Assembly: GCA_016712265.1 (NCBI GenBank)
Contig: JADJRJ010000031.1
Coordinates: 62,001 to 126,000, forward strand
Source: Gemmatimonadota bacterium
GTDB taxonomy: Bacteria > Gemmatimonadota > Gemmatimonadetes > Gemmatimonadales > Gemmatimonadaceae
Direction: 5' to 3'
DNA: 64,000 nt
Shown: positions 24,735 through 33,199 of the stretch, piece by piece
How the letters are laid out: each line of letters starts with the position of its first letter
Position numbering within the stretch: the first letter of the stretch is position 1
Notes under the pieces: model-generated
The model's database searches: none
What the model was told of the DNA's origin: nothing
Seen by the model: only the letters and a program-made list of their open reading frames with translations
Position numbers and translations under genes: made by a program

Positions 24735-26144
24735 ATGCGCTTCAGACTGCCAGCACTCGCCGCCCTCGCGACCCTGACGACCGTCGGGGCCCATGCCCAG
24801 TCGACCCCAAGGACCAAGTGGGATTCGCTCGGCCGATCACTGCTCAAGGAACTGGTCGAGATCAACACGCAGGGCAGCAACGGCAGCACCCTGGCCGCGG
24901 CGCAGGCGATGGCGGTTCGCATGAAGCAGCTGGGTTTTGCGGACGCCGACGTGCGGGTCGTGGAGAACGCGCCGAAGAAGGGGAACCTGATCGTCCGCCT
25001 GCGTGGACGCGCGACGGGCAAGAAGCCGGTCCTGCTGCTCTCCCATATCGACGTGGTCGAGGCGAAGCCCGAGGACTGGACCCTGCCACCGTACCAGTTC
25101 ACCGAGAAGGACGGCACCTTCTATGGAAGAGGGGTCGCCGACGACAAGGACGAAGGGGCAGCGCACCTGACGGTGATCGCGCGGATGAAGGCCGAAGGGT
25201 TCGTCCCCGATCGTGACATCATCGTGGCGCTGACGGCGGATGAAGAAGGTGGCCCGGCCAACGGTGTCGCGTACCTGCTCGAGAAACACCGCGACCTGAT
25301 CGAGGCCGAGTATGCGTTCAATGAAGGGGGCGGCGGTCGGGTGAATGCGGCCGGCAAGTATGTGTCGCACGACATCCAGGCGAGCGAGAAGAAGTTCCAG
25401 ATGTTCACGCTCGAGGCGACGAATCCGGGCGGCCACAGCTCGGTGCCGGTGAAGGACAACGCGATCACGGAGTTGTCAAAGGCGCTGGTGAAGCTGGGGG
25501 CGTATGACCTTCCGGTCCGGTTGAACGAGGTGACGCGGGCGTACTTCACGCGGCTCGCACAGACCGTTGAGCCATCGCTGGGAGCGGCGATGAAGGCGGT
25601 GGTCGCCAACCCCAATGATGCGGCGGCGGTGGCCAAGGTGTCGGAGGACCCGCGCTACAACTCGCAGCTGCGGACCAGCTGCGTGGCCACGATGCTGGAT
25701 GGCGGGCACGCGCAGAACGCGTTGCCGCAGCGGGCACGGGCGCAGGTGAACTGTCGCATCCTGCCTGACGAGTCGCCGAGCTATGTGAAGGGGTTGCTGG
25801 AGCAGGCCATCGCTGGCACCAAGGTGTCGGTCACCATGCAGGGTGAAGCGCGCAACTCGCCACCGTCGCCGCTGACGCCCGAGCTGATGGGCGAGATCGA
25901 GCGGATCACGACCGAGATGTGGCCCGGGGTTCCGGTGATCCCGACGATGAGCACGGGCGCCACCGATGGCGTGCACCTGCGCTCGGCGGGGATCCCGGTG
26001 TACGGGGTGTCGGGACTGTTCTACGGCGACACGTTCGCGCACGGGATGAACGAGCGTATTCCCACCAAGGGGTTCTACGAGGGGCTCGAGTTCATGTACC
26101 GGCTGGTGAAGGGGGTGTCGTCCACGCGTCGTCCGGTTTCGTGA
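24735..26144 (+). CDS. Exported M20 family metallopeptidase
   Basis: A 469-residue M20 peptidase. The signal peptide ends AHAQ (about residue 22). Metal and catalytic motifs: LLLSHIDVVEAKPEDW (first His and Asp), GRGVADDKDEGAAHL (bridging Asp), ALTADEEGG (catalytic and metal Glu), EYAFNEGGGG, and the final His in YGDTFAHGMNE. The dimerisation domain spans about residues 210-340. ATG 24735 starts the signal peptide; the 34-residue upstream extension is low-complexity and rejected. It would release amino acids from peptides outside the cytoplasm, alongside the M28 and S9 enzymes of this window. Confidence 0.9.
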   Translation: MRFRLPALAALATLTTVGAHAQSTPRTKWDSLGRSLLKELVEINTQGSNGSTLAAAQAMAVRMKQLGFADADVRVVENAPKKGNLIVRLRGRATGKKPVLLLSHIDVVEAKPEDWTLPPYQFTEKDGTFYGRGVADDKDEGAAHLTVIARMKAEGFVPDRDIIVALTADEEGGPANGVAYLLEKHRDLIEAEYAFNEGGGGRVNAAGKYVSHDIQASEKKFQMFTLEATNPGGHSSVPVKDNAITELSKALVKLGAYDLPVRLNEVTRAYFTRLAQTVEPSLGAAMKAVVANPNDAAAVAKVSEDPRYNSQLRTSCVATMLDGGHAQNALPQRARAQVNCRILPDESPSYVKGLLEQAIAGTKVSVTMQGEARNSPPSPLTPELMGEIERITTEMWPGVPVIPTMSTGATDGVHLRSAGIPVYGVSGLFYGDTFAHGMNERIPTKGFYEGLEFMYRLVKGVSSTRRPVS

Positions 26145-26214
26145 TCCACGGCGGCCCTCGAGCCTGCGCGTTGAGCGAGTCGCGCATGTGGCGTCTCCAT
26201 CGGCGCGACATCGC

Positions 26215-27684
26215 GTGAGCACTGGCGCACAATCTGTCCGGTCCGGAGTCATCACGGTCGCCGGCCGTGCCGCGCAACTCGTCCTCCAACTCGGGCTCGG
26301 GATCATCCTCCAGCGCATCCTGACGAAGGAGGACGTGGGGGTACAAGCGTACGTCTTTCCGGTGGCGTTGCTTGTGCAGAACATCGCCAACGGTGGATTG
26401 CAGAGCGCGATCATCCAGCACAAGAACCTGACGGCGGTCGAGTCGAGCGCGGTCTTCTGGGCGTCGTTGCGATGGAATGCGCTGCTGGCGGCGGCGATGG
26501 TGCCGGCCGCGGCGGTCCTGGCGCTCCTGAACGGGGATGCGCGGGTCATCCCGGTGGCGACGGTGTGGGCGGTCATCATCTTTGGGGCGACGTTCAGCGC
26601 CATTCCCGAGGCACTCCTCAAGCGGCAGTTTCGCTTTGGGGTCGTGCTGGGAGCCCACCTGGTGGCGCTCCTGGTGTCCATCGTGGTGTCGGTGCTGGCG
26701 GCACGCGCCGGGGCGCGGTACTGGTCCTACCTGATCCAGATGGCGGTCGTGGAGTTTGGTCGCGTGGGGATCATCTGGACCGTCAGCGGGTGGCGACCAC
26801 TCCCGCTCGCGGCGCTGGGCACGGCGACACACGAGGCCGTGCACGAGCTTCGCTCGTATTGGCGCGGCTTTGCGGGGTCGCGCTTTCTCGGTTGGATGGG
26901 GGAGCAGTGCGACCGCCTCGCCGTCGGGGCCTTGCTCGGATTTGGCCCGCTCGGGCTGTATGACACCGCCAAGCGATGGGGTACCTTCGCGTTCATCGAG
27001 CCGTACCTGGCGCTGACCGAGGTCGCCATTGCGACGCTGAGTCGCGTGCGCGACGACCCCGCACGTTTTGCACAGTACGCGCGGAATTCCTTCCTCCCCG
27101 TGCTCGCGGCGTCCCTCCCGGTCGCTGGCTTCCTGTTCGCGGAGCCACTTGGCGTCTTGCATGTCCTGTTTGGTGATGAGTGGGTGGACTCGGCGCCCAT
27201 GTTGCGGCTCATCTCGCTGGCCGTGGCCATCGCCAGCATCAGTCGCCTGGCGCAGTGGGTCTCGCTGGCCAGTGGGGGTGACGGTCCCCACCGGCAGCTC
27301 CGCTGGTCGTTTGTAACGACGCCCGTCTTCCTGGTGTGCGTCTTTGTGGGCGTTCGGTATGGCGCGGTCGGAGTCGCCGCGGGGGTGGCGGTGGCCAATG
27401 CCCTGACGTCACTCCCTGGTGTCCTGGTCCTCCTGGGTCCCACGCACGTGAGGGCACGCGCGGTGCTTCCGGTATGGCTAATTCCCATGCTCGCGAGCGC
27501 GAGTGCCGTGCTGGTGTTGCACCTCGCAGACGCGCGACTCCCCGACGCCGGCAAGCTGGGGGGGCTGTTGGTCCGCGGGTTCGTCTTCGTCGCGGTGTAT
27601 CTGCTCGCGTGGGCAGTGATTCCCGGCGGTCGGGCCATGGTGCGGGCTGCGCGTCCCGGTGGCGAGGGGGCGCTCGGGGGATAG
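26215..27684 (+). CDS. Polysaccharide/lipopolysaccharide flippase (MOP superfamily, Wzx-like)
   Basis: A 489-residue membrane protein with about 12-14 TM helices and the Wzx/MOP opening SVRSGVITVAGRAAQLVLQLGL. The pattern TKEDVGVQAYVFPVALLVQNIANGGLQSAI, and EQCDRLAVGALLGFGPLGLYDTAKRW in the middle, are typical of oligosaccharide flippases. It would move lipid-linked glycans across the inner membrane (known). No glycosyltransferase cluster surrounds it. The GTG start at 26215 is preferred; GTG 26188 would add nine residues without a clear function. Confidence 0.85.
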   Translation: MSTGAQSVRSGVITVAGRAAQLVLQLGLGIILQRILTKEDVGVQAYVFPVALLVQNIANGGLQSAIIQHKNLTAVESSAVFWASLRWNALLAAAMVPAAAVLALLNGDARVIPVATVWAVIIFGATFSAIPEALLKRQFRFGVVLGAHLVALLVSIVVSVLAARAGARYWSYLIQMAVVEFGRVGIIWTVSGWRPLPLAALGTATHEAVHELRSYWRGFAGSRFLGWMGEQCDRLAVGALLGFGPLGLYDTAKRWGTFAFIEPYLALTEVAIATLSRVRDDPARFAQYARNSFLPVLAASLPVAGFLFAEPLGVLHVLFGDEWVDSAPMLRLISLAVAIASISRLAQWVSLASGGDGPHRQLRWSFVTTPVFLVCVFVGVRYGAVGVAAGVAVANALTSLPGVLVLLGPTHVRARAVLPVWLIPMLASASAVLVLHLADARLPDAGKLGGLLVRGFVFVAVYLLAWAVIPGGRAMVRAARPGGEGALGG

Positions 27685-27724
27685 CTTGGGGCGTCGGTCT
27701 GTCACGCGTTCCCCGGAGTGCCCC

Positions 27725-30454
27725 ATGCGCGGTCCAGTCATCGCCCTCGCCTTCGTCGTGCCCTCGGCGCTTGCCGCACAGGCTCGACCCATCGTGCCCG
27801 CCGCGGAATACGGCCGGTGGGAGACTCCCGGTGCCGCGGCGCTGTCGCCCAACGGCTCCTGGTTTGCCTGGACCGTCAACCGGGTGGATGAAACGACCGA
27901 GTTACGCGTCCGCCGCATGGATCGCGCGGCCCCGCAGGTGGTGGCGCAGGGTGGTGCGCCGGTGTTCAGCGTCAACAGCGCCTGGCTGCTTTACACCGTC
28001 CAACCAACGCCAACCGAGCGCGAGAAGCTCGAGCGGGAAAAGAAGCCGGTGCGGGGGACGACCGGCGTGATGGACCTGTCCAGCGGTGCCGAGCACATCC
28101 TGGGTGCGGCGACGGCCGCACGGTTCAGCGCGGATGGACGGTTTGTGGCCGCGCGCCTCCACCCCACGGATGCAAGCAAGCGCGACGCCGCGGATCTTCT
28201 GGTGCGCGACCTCACGGCAGGGACCACGCAGGTGGTCGGCAACGTGGCGGCATTTCAATGGGCCGAGTCGGGTGCGTTGCTTGCGATGACGCTGGAGACC
28301 GACGGAAACGCCGGGAATGGGGTCCAACTTCTGGATGCAGGGACGGGACGACTCGTGACCCTGGCGTCGTCGACGGAACGGTACCGGGCGATGTCGTGGC
28401 GTCGTGCGGCCGCAGACCTCGTGGTGCTGCGCAGCCAGGTACAGCCAGCCTTCCGGGACACCAACCATGTGGTGCTGGCCTGGCGCGGGCTGGGCAGCCC
28501 GGCGATGACGCCCTTGGTCCTTGATCCCGCGTCTGGCACTGCCGTGCCCCGCGAGCTGCGTGTGGCGGATGCCCGCGCCCCCGAGTGGTCGCGCGATGGC
28601 GCGTCGATCGTGATCGGCTTGCGGCCGCGCGATGCCCAACGAGACAGCGCCCGCAGCAGCGCCGCGGCGCCGAAAGCGTCGGACGTACAGGTCTGGCATG
28701 CGAGCGATGTGCGTCCGATCCCGATGCAGAAGGTGCAGGATGCGCAGGATGCGCGACGGACCCTCGCGGCGGTGTGGTGGCCCGCCGAGGGTCGCGTGGT
28801 TCGCATCCAGGATGACCTGATGGACCAGGTGACCATTGCCGAACAGGGGCGCATGGCCGTGGCGGTCACCACGTCGCCCTATCCATGGAACCAGATGTTC
28901 GGCCGTCGGCGCGTGGACGTTCACGCGATCGACCTGGTCACCGGGCAGCGACGTGTGCTGGGGGATAGCGTGCGCTTCACCGGGGGATTGAGCCCGCGCG
29001 GCACGTACTACGCCTTCTTCTCCGACGGTCGCTGGCGCATCGCGAACACCGCCACCGGCGCCGTGACAGCGGCCAACGTGCCGGGAGCCGACTTCCAGCA
29101 GCGTGACACCGACTCTCCAACCGACGAGTTCGGGCCGTTCGGTTTGGGGGGCTGGTCGTCGGATGAACGCTGGCTCTACGTGTACGACAGGTACGACATC
29201 TGGCGCATCGCGGCCGATGGCCAGACGGGGGCGCGCCTGACGAACGGCGTGGGCGAGCGGTTGGTGCACCGCTTCGCCCCGACGGCACCGTTCGGGCGCG
29301 GAAGCTCCACGATAGAGACGGGAAAGACCACCTGGATCTCCCTCACGGGGGAGTGGTCCAAGCAGGGCGGGTATGCGCGACTGCTCCCTAACGGCACCGT
29401 GGAGCGCGCGACGTTGGGCACTTTCTCACACGGCGGGCTGCTCAAGGCAGACAGCGTGGCGACGGTGGCCTTTACGCGTGAGAAGTTCGATGTGCCCCCG
29501 ACCTGGTTTGTCGCAAGCACCGACCTGAATGCGGCGCGTCCCGCGGGGACGTTCAACGAATTCCGCGGCGCGCAGGCCTGGGGGCGCGCGGAGCTGGTTG
29601 AGTTCACCAGCGACTCCGGGCGGCGCCAGCAGGGGGCGCTCTACTACCCGGCGAACTACGATCCGTCGAAGAAGTACCCAATGATCGTGAACACCTACGA
29701 GCTGATGTCGCAGGATGTGCACCGCTTCATGGTGCCATCCGAGAAGACGTACTACAACCGCACGGTCTGGACGCAGCAGGGGTACTTCGTCTACACGCCG
29801 GACATCGTCTTTCGCTGGGGTGACCCGGGGCGTTCGTACATGGAGAGCCTGGTGCCGGCGGTGAAGGCGGTGATCGCGATGGGCGTCGTGGATTCGGCGC
29901 GCATTGGCCTGGTCGGGCATTCATGGGGAGGATACGAGGCGACCTACGCCCCCACGCAGACCAACCTCTTCGCGACGTCGATCGCCGGCGCGCCGATCAC
30001 GAACTTCCTGTCGTTCGCCGGCGCCTTCCACTGGAGCGCCGGGATGCCGGAGTTCGACCACTGGGAGACGGGGCAGGGGCGGATGGTCAAGCCACCCTGG
30101 GAGGATTTCGAGGGGCACGTGCGCAACTCGCCCGCCGCCTTCGTCCACAAGCTGGAGCGCCCGATGCTGATGATGTTCGGCGACGCCGACGGCACGGTGG
30201 ACTGGCACCAGGGGGTCGAGTTCTACAACTTCGCGCGGCGGGCCGGCAAGAAGGATTTTGTCATGCTGGTCTACCCCGGCGAGGACCACGGGCTGCGGAA
30301 GAAGGAGAACCAGGTGGACTATCATCGCCGCATCCTGGAGTGGTTTGGGCACTACCTGAAGGGAGAGCCGGCGCCGGAGTGGATCCGGCGCGGGGTGACC
30401 TGGCAGGAGCGCAAGGCGGTGGTGGCGAGCCCGGTGCCGGATGCGGGGAGGTAG
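27725..30454 (+). CDS. Exported S9 family peptidase (prolyl oligopeptidase/DPP-IV type)
   Basis: A 909-residue serine peptidase: signal peptide to about residue 19 (ALAAQ), a long N-terminal beta-propeller (about 30-620) and a C-terminal alpha/beta-hydrolase domain (about 630-890). The triad is visible: Ser733 in GHSWGGYEA, Asp in FGDADGTVDW, His in YPGEDHGLRKK. ATG 27725 begins the signal. S9 enzymes remove dipeptides or cleave after Pro (known); specificity is not readable. The propeller contains an RDAQRDSARSSAAAP low-complexity insert near residue 305. Downstream are heptamer and nonamer repeats before the PQQ gene. Confidence 0.9.
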   Translation: MRGPVIALAFVVPSALAAQARPIVPAAEYGRWETPGAAALSPNGSWFAWTVNRVDETTELRVRRMDRAAPQVVAQGGAPVFSVNSAWLLYTVQPTPTEREKLEREKKPVRGTTGVMDLSSGAEHILGAATAARFSADGRFVAARLHPTDASKRDAADLLVRDLTAGTTQVVGNVAAFQWAESGALLAMTLETDGNAGNGVQLLDAGTGRLVTLASSTERYRAMSWRRAAADLVVLRSQVQPAFRDTNHVVLAWRGLGSPAMTPLVLDPASGTAVPRELRVADARAPEWSRDGASIVIGLRPRDAQRDSARSSAAAPKASDVQVWHASDVRPIPMQKVQDAQDARRTLAAVWWPAEGRVVRIQDDLMDQVTIAEQGRMAVAVTTSPYPWNQMFGRRRVDVHAIDLVTGQRRVLGDSVRFTGGLSPRGTYYAFFSDGRWRIANTATGAVTAANVPGADFQQRDTDSPTDEFGPFGLGGWSSDERWLYVYDRYDIWRIAADGQTGARLTNGVGERLVHRFAPTAPFGRGSSTIETGKTTWISLTGEWSKQGGYARLLPNGTVERATLGTFSHGGLLKADSVATVAFTREKFDVPPTWFVASTDLNAARPAGTFNEFRGAQAWGRAELVEFTSDSGRRQQGALYYPANYDPSKKYPMIVNTYELMSQDVHRFMVPSEKTYYNRTVWTQQGYFVYTPDIVFRWGDPGRSYMESLVPAVKAVIAMGVVDSARIGLVGHSWGGYEATYAPTQTNLFATSIAGAPITNFLSFAGAFHWSAGMPEFDHWETGQGRMVKPPWEDFEGHVRNSPAAFVHKLERPMLMMFGDADGTVDWHQGVEFYNFARRAGKKDFVMLVYPGEDHGLRKKENQVDYHRRILEWFGHYLKGEPAPEWIRRGVTWQERKAVVASPVPDAGR

Positions 30455-30460
30455 GTGGTG

Positions 30461-30479
30461 GACGGGAGACGGGAGACGG
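30461..30479 (+). repeat. GACGGGA heptamer repeat, locus B
   Basis: Just under three units of GACGGGA (complement TCCCGTC) right after the S9 peptidase stop, related to the CCGTCTG heptamers at 40341, 42454 and 60671. Confidence 0.6.
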
Positions 30480-30533
30480 TGTGAAGCGAGCGACCGAAAG
30501 ACGACCTGGAATCAACCGCGAGGCGCGACGGGT

Positions 30534-32531
30534 ATGAGCAGCAGCACGAGGGGCACGGGCAGTACGAGCAGCACGAGTGGCACGAGTGGCACGAGTGGCA
30601 CGCGAGGGGGCCTCACTGGGTGCGTGGTAGCCTTCGCCTGCATGACGTTTGCTCAGGCTCTGCCGGCGCAGTCGGTGGGGACGCAGACCGACGGGGAGTG
30701 GCGGGTGCATCATCGCGACTACGCGGGGACGCACTACTCGCCGCTGGCGCAGATCGATAAGTCGAATGTCGGTCGGCTCGCGATCGCCTGGCGCTGGGCG
30801 CCGGATACGGCGGAGCGTCCGCCCGATGTGCGGAACATCTCCACGCCGCTGATGGTGAAGGGGACGCTATACTTCACGAGTGGGGTGAATCGCTCGGTCA
30901 TCGCTGTGGACGCGGCGACGGGGGCGGCGAAGTGGCGTTGGGACTATGACGATGGATCGCGCACGGCCGTGTCGCCGCGGCGCAACTCGGGGCGCGGGGT
31001 CTCCTATTGGGCACAGGGCACCGACGAGCGGATCTATGTCACCACTCCCGGCTTTCGCCTCGTCGCGCTCGACGCAAAGAGCGGGAAGCCGGTGGCTGCA
31101 TTCGGCGAGCAGGGTGTCGTCGATCTCAAGCGGCACCTCGGGGTTGAGGTCAACGTGGACTCGGCAGCCATTGGCTCGAGCTCGCCGCCGTTGATCTGGG
31201 ACAACACGATCGTCATCGGCCCCGCGCTCGAGCTCGGGGGCCAGCCGCGCTCGCGTCGCAATGTTCCCGGGCGCATCATCGCCATCGATGCGCGGACCGG
31301 TGCCTTCAAGTGGCGATTCAACACGATCCCGGTGAGGGGAGAAGCCGGGAACGAGAGCTGGGAAGCCGACTCGTGGACCTACACAGGGAACGCTGGCGCC
31401 TGGGCGCCCCTCTCCCTGGACACGCGGCGCGGCTGGGTCTTCCTGCCCGTCGAGGGCGCGACCGGTGACTACTACGGCGGGCACCGCCCCGGGAACAACC
31501 TCTATTCCAGCTCGCTCGTCGCGCTCGACGTCCGCACCGGGAAGCGGCAGTGGCACTACCAGATCGTCCATCACGACATCTGGGACTACGACACCCCCAC
31601 GGCGCCGATCCTCGCCGACGTGACCGTGGGTGGGCGTCGCCGCGAGGTCGTCATCCAGATCACCAAACAGTCGTTTGCCTACGTGTTCGACCGGGGCACG
31701 GGGCAACCGATCTGGCCCATCGAGGAGCGGGCGGTGCCCGTGAGCGACGTGCCCGGGGAACACGCGGCGCCCACCCAGCCCTTTCCCACGCGGCCGGCGC
31801 CGTACGACCGCCAAGGGGTGAGTCTCGACGACCTGCTCGACTTCACTCCGGAGATCCGCGCGAAGGCGTTGGAGGCGGTGAAGGGATTCCGGATGGGCGG
31901 GCTGTTCACGCCGCCCTCGCTCGCCAGTGCGCCGGACGGCACCAAGGGGATGCTCTCCCTCCCCGGCTCCGTCGGAGGGGCCAATTGGGAACACGGCGCA
32001 TATGACCCGGAAACGGGGACGTTGTACGTCGGGTCATTCACCAACCTGGCCCTGTTGGCACTAGGCAACCAGCCGCAGCGCTCCGACATGAACTTCGTGC
32101 AGGCCGGCGGTCAGTTGCCATCGTTAGGCGAGGGGTTGCCGGTGATCAAGCCGCCCTGGAACCGGGTCACGGCGATCGACATGAACACGGGCGACCATCG
32201 TTGGATGGTGCCAGCCGGCGAGACACCGGACCGCGTCCGCAACCATCCCCTGCTGAAGGGATTGACCCTGCCGCCGCTTGGCGGCTTCACCCGCCCGGTC
32301 CTGCTCGCCACCAAGTCCCTGCTCTTCGTTGGCGAAGGCTCTGGTGGGGCTCCCATACTCAAAGCGCTGGACAAGGCCACGGGAGAAACGGTCTGGTCAA
32401 CGCGTCTGAACGGGGCGGTCACGGCGCAACCCATGACCTACATGGTGAACGGGAAGCAGTACCTTGCCGTCTGGACCGGTGCGGCGAGGAACAAGCCACC
32501 CAGCGAGCTGGTTGTGCTTGCACTCCCGTAA
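30534..32531 (+). CDS. PQQ-dependent quinoprotein dehydrogenase
   Basis: A 665-residue quinoprotein of the membrane-type glucose/alcohol dehydrogenase group, oxidising a sugar or alcohol in the periplasm with PQQ (known). Beta-propeller W-motif blades repeat through the sequence: DAATGAAKWRWDY, DARTGAFKWRFN, DVRTGKRQWHYQ, DMNTGDHRWMV, DKATGETVWSTR. HHDIWDYDTPTAP is characteristic of the mGDH group. No CxxCH haem motif is present. The start is uncertain: ATG 30534 lies in a nonamer repeat and gives a Ser/Thr/Gly-rich leader before GCVVAFACMTFAQALPAQ; GTG 30624 would begin directly at that signal peptide. PQQ synthesis genes are not in the window. Confidence 0.85.
   Translation: MSSSTRGTGSTSSTSGTSGTSGTRGGLTGCVVAFACMTFAQALPAQSVGTQTDGEWRVHHRDYAGTHYSPLAQIDKSNVGRLAIAWRWAPDTAERPPDVRNISTPLMVKGTLYFTSGVNRSVIAVDAATGAAKWRWDYDDGSRTAVSPRRNSGRGVSYWAQGTDERIYVTTPGFRLVALDAKSGKPVAAFGEQGVVDLKRHLGVEVNVDSAAIGSSSPPLIWDNTIVIGPALELGGQPRSRRNVPGRIIAIDARTGAFKWRFNTIPVRGEAGNESWEADSWTYTGNAGAWAPLSLDTRRGWVFLPVEGATGDYYGGHRPGNNLYSSSLVALDVRTGKRQWHYQIVHHDIWDYDTPTAPILADVTVGGRRREVVIQITKQSFAYVFDRGTGQPIWPIEERAVPVSDVPGEHAAPTQPFPTRPAPYDRQGVSLDDLLDFTPEIRAKALEAVKGFRMGGLFTPPSLASAPDGTKGMLSLPGSVGGANWEHGAYDPETGTLYVGSFTNLALLALGNQPQRSDMNFVQAGGQLPSLGEGLPVIKPPWNRVTAIDMNTGDHRWMVPAGETPDRVRNHPLLKGLTLPPLGGFTRPVLLATKSLLFVGEGSGGAPILKALDKATGETVWSTRLNGAVTAQPMTYMVNGKQYLAVWTGAARNKPPSELVVLALP
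30538..30604 (+). repeat. GCACGAG nonamer repeat, locus B
   Basis: Tandem 9-bp units of the form RGYACGRGY (for example GGCACGAGT three times in a row), overlapping the proposed 5' end of the PQQ gene. Similar units at 16441, 41691 and 60731. Confidence 0.65.
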
Positions 32532-32593
32532 CGTTCCACGCGGATCCGGTACCTCGCCGGACCCCGCCCGTGTTCCACGCCTCGAAGCCCTCG

Positions 32594-33154
32594 ATGAACC
32601 TCGCCGACGCCATTCGCACCCGACGTTCTGTTCGCCAGTTCACCAGCCGCCCGGTGACCCGGGAGGAGCTTGAGCAGCTAATTGCCGCGGCAACCCTCGC
32701 CCCGAACCACCGCCTCACGCAGCCGTGGCGCTTCTACGTCATGGGTCCGGAAGCGCGCCGGGCATACGGCGCCGTCCTCGGCGCTCGCAAGGCGAAGAAG
32801 ATCGAGGATCCTGCCGCCGCACAGGCGATGATCGACAAGGTCGCCGCGGCTGGTGCGGCCCTGCCGGCACAGGTTGCCGTGGCGATGGTCCTCGCCGAGA
32901 ACCTGGAGACGCGCGAGGAGGACTACGCGGCCACGATGATGGCCGTGCAGAACCTCGCGCTCACGGCAACGGCGCTCGGCCTGGGGACGCACATCAAGAC
33001 GGGGGCGATCATGGAGGATCCGCGCGCGCGTGCGGCGCTCGGGGTCCCGGATGGAGAACGGATCGTCTCGCTGATCGACCTGGGCGAACCAGCCGAGCAA
33101 CGTGAGCCCGTCGCGCGCCGCGCGGCTGCCGAAGTCACGGCCTGGTTGGCCTGA
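32594..33154 (+). CDS. Nitroreductase family protein
   Basis: A 186-residue FMN-dependent nitroreductase: the FMN-binding start AIRTRRSVRQFTSRPVTREEL, the helix AATLAPNHRLTQPWRFYV, and the C-terminal ALGLGTHIKTGAI segment are all present. It is cytosolic with no signal peptide. It reduces nitro compounds, quinones or similar substrates using NAD(P)H (known for family). ATG 32594 starts at the family's normal first residue; the gap to the PQQ gene is 62 nt. It ends just before a perfect hairpin (33170-33199) facing the kinase gene. Confidence 0.87.
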   Translation: MNLADAIRTRRSVRQFTSRPVTREELEQLIAAATLAPNHRLTQPWRFYVMGPEARRAYGAVLGARKAKKIEDPAAAQAMIDKVAAAGAALPAQVAVAMVLAENLETREEDYAATMMAVQNLALTATALGLGTHIKTGAIMEDPRARAALGVPDGERIVSLIDLGEPAEQREPVARRAAAEVTAWLA

Positions 33155-33169
33155 GCACCGTTGGTCGCC

Positions 33170-33199
33170 GGGTGACAGCAGGTCGCGCGGCTGTCACCC
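33170..33199. terminator. Bidirectional hairpin between nitroreductase and hybrid kinase genes
   Basis: Perfect 10-bp arms GGGTGACAGC (33170-33179) and GCTGTCACCC (33190-33199) with a 10-nt loop. The stop codon of the kinase gene (33196-33194) is inside the right arm. On the plus strand it is followed by CTTTCG, a short T run. Confidence 0.6.
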
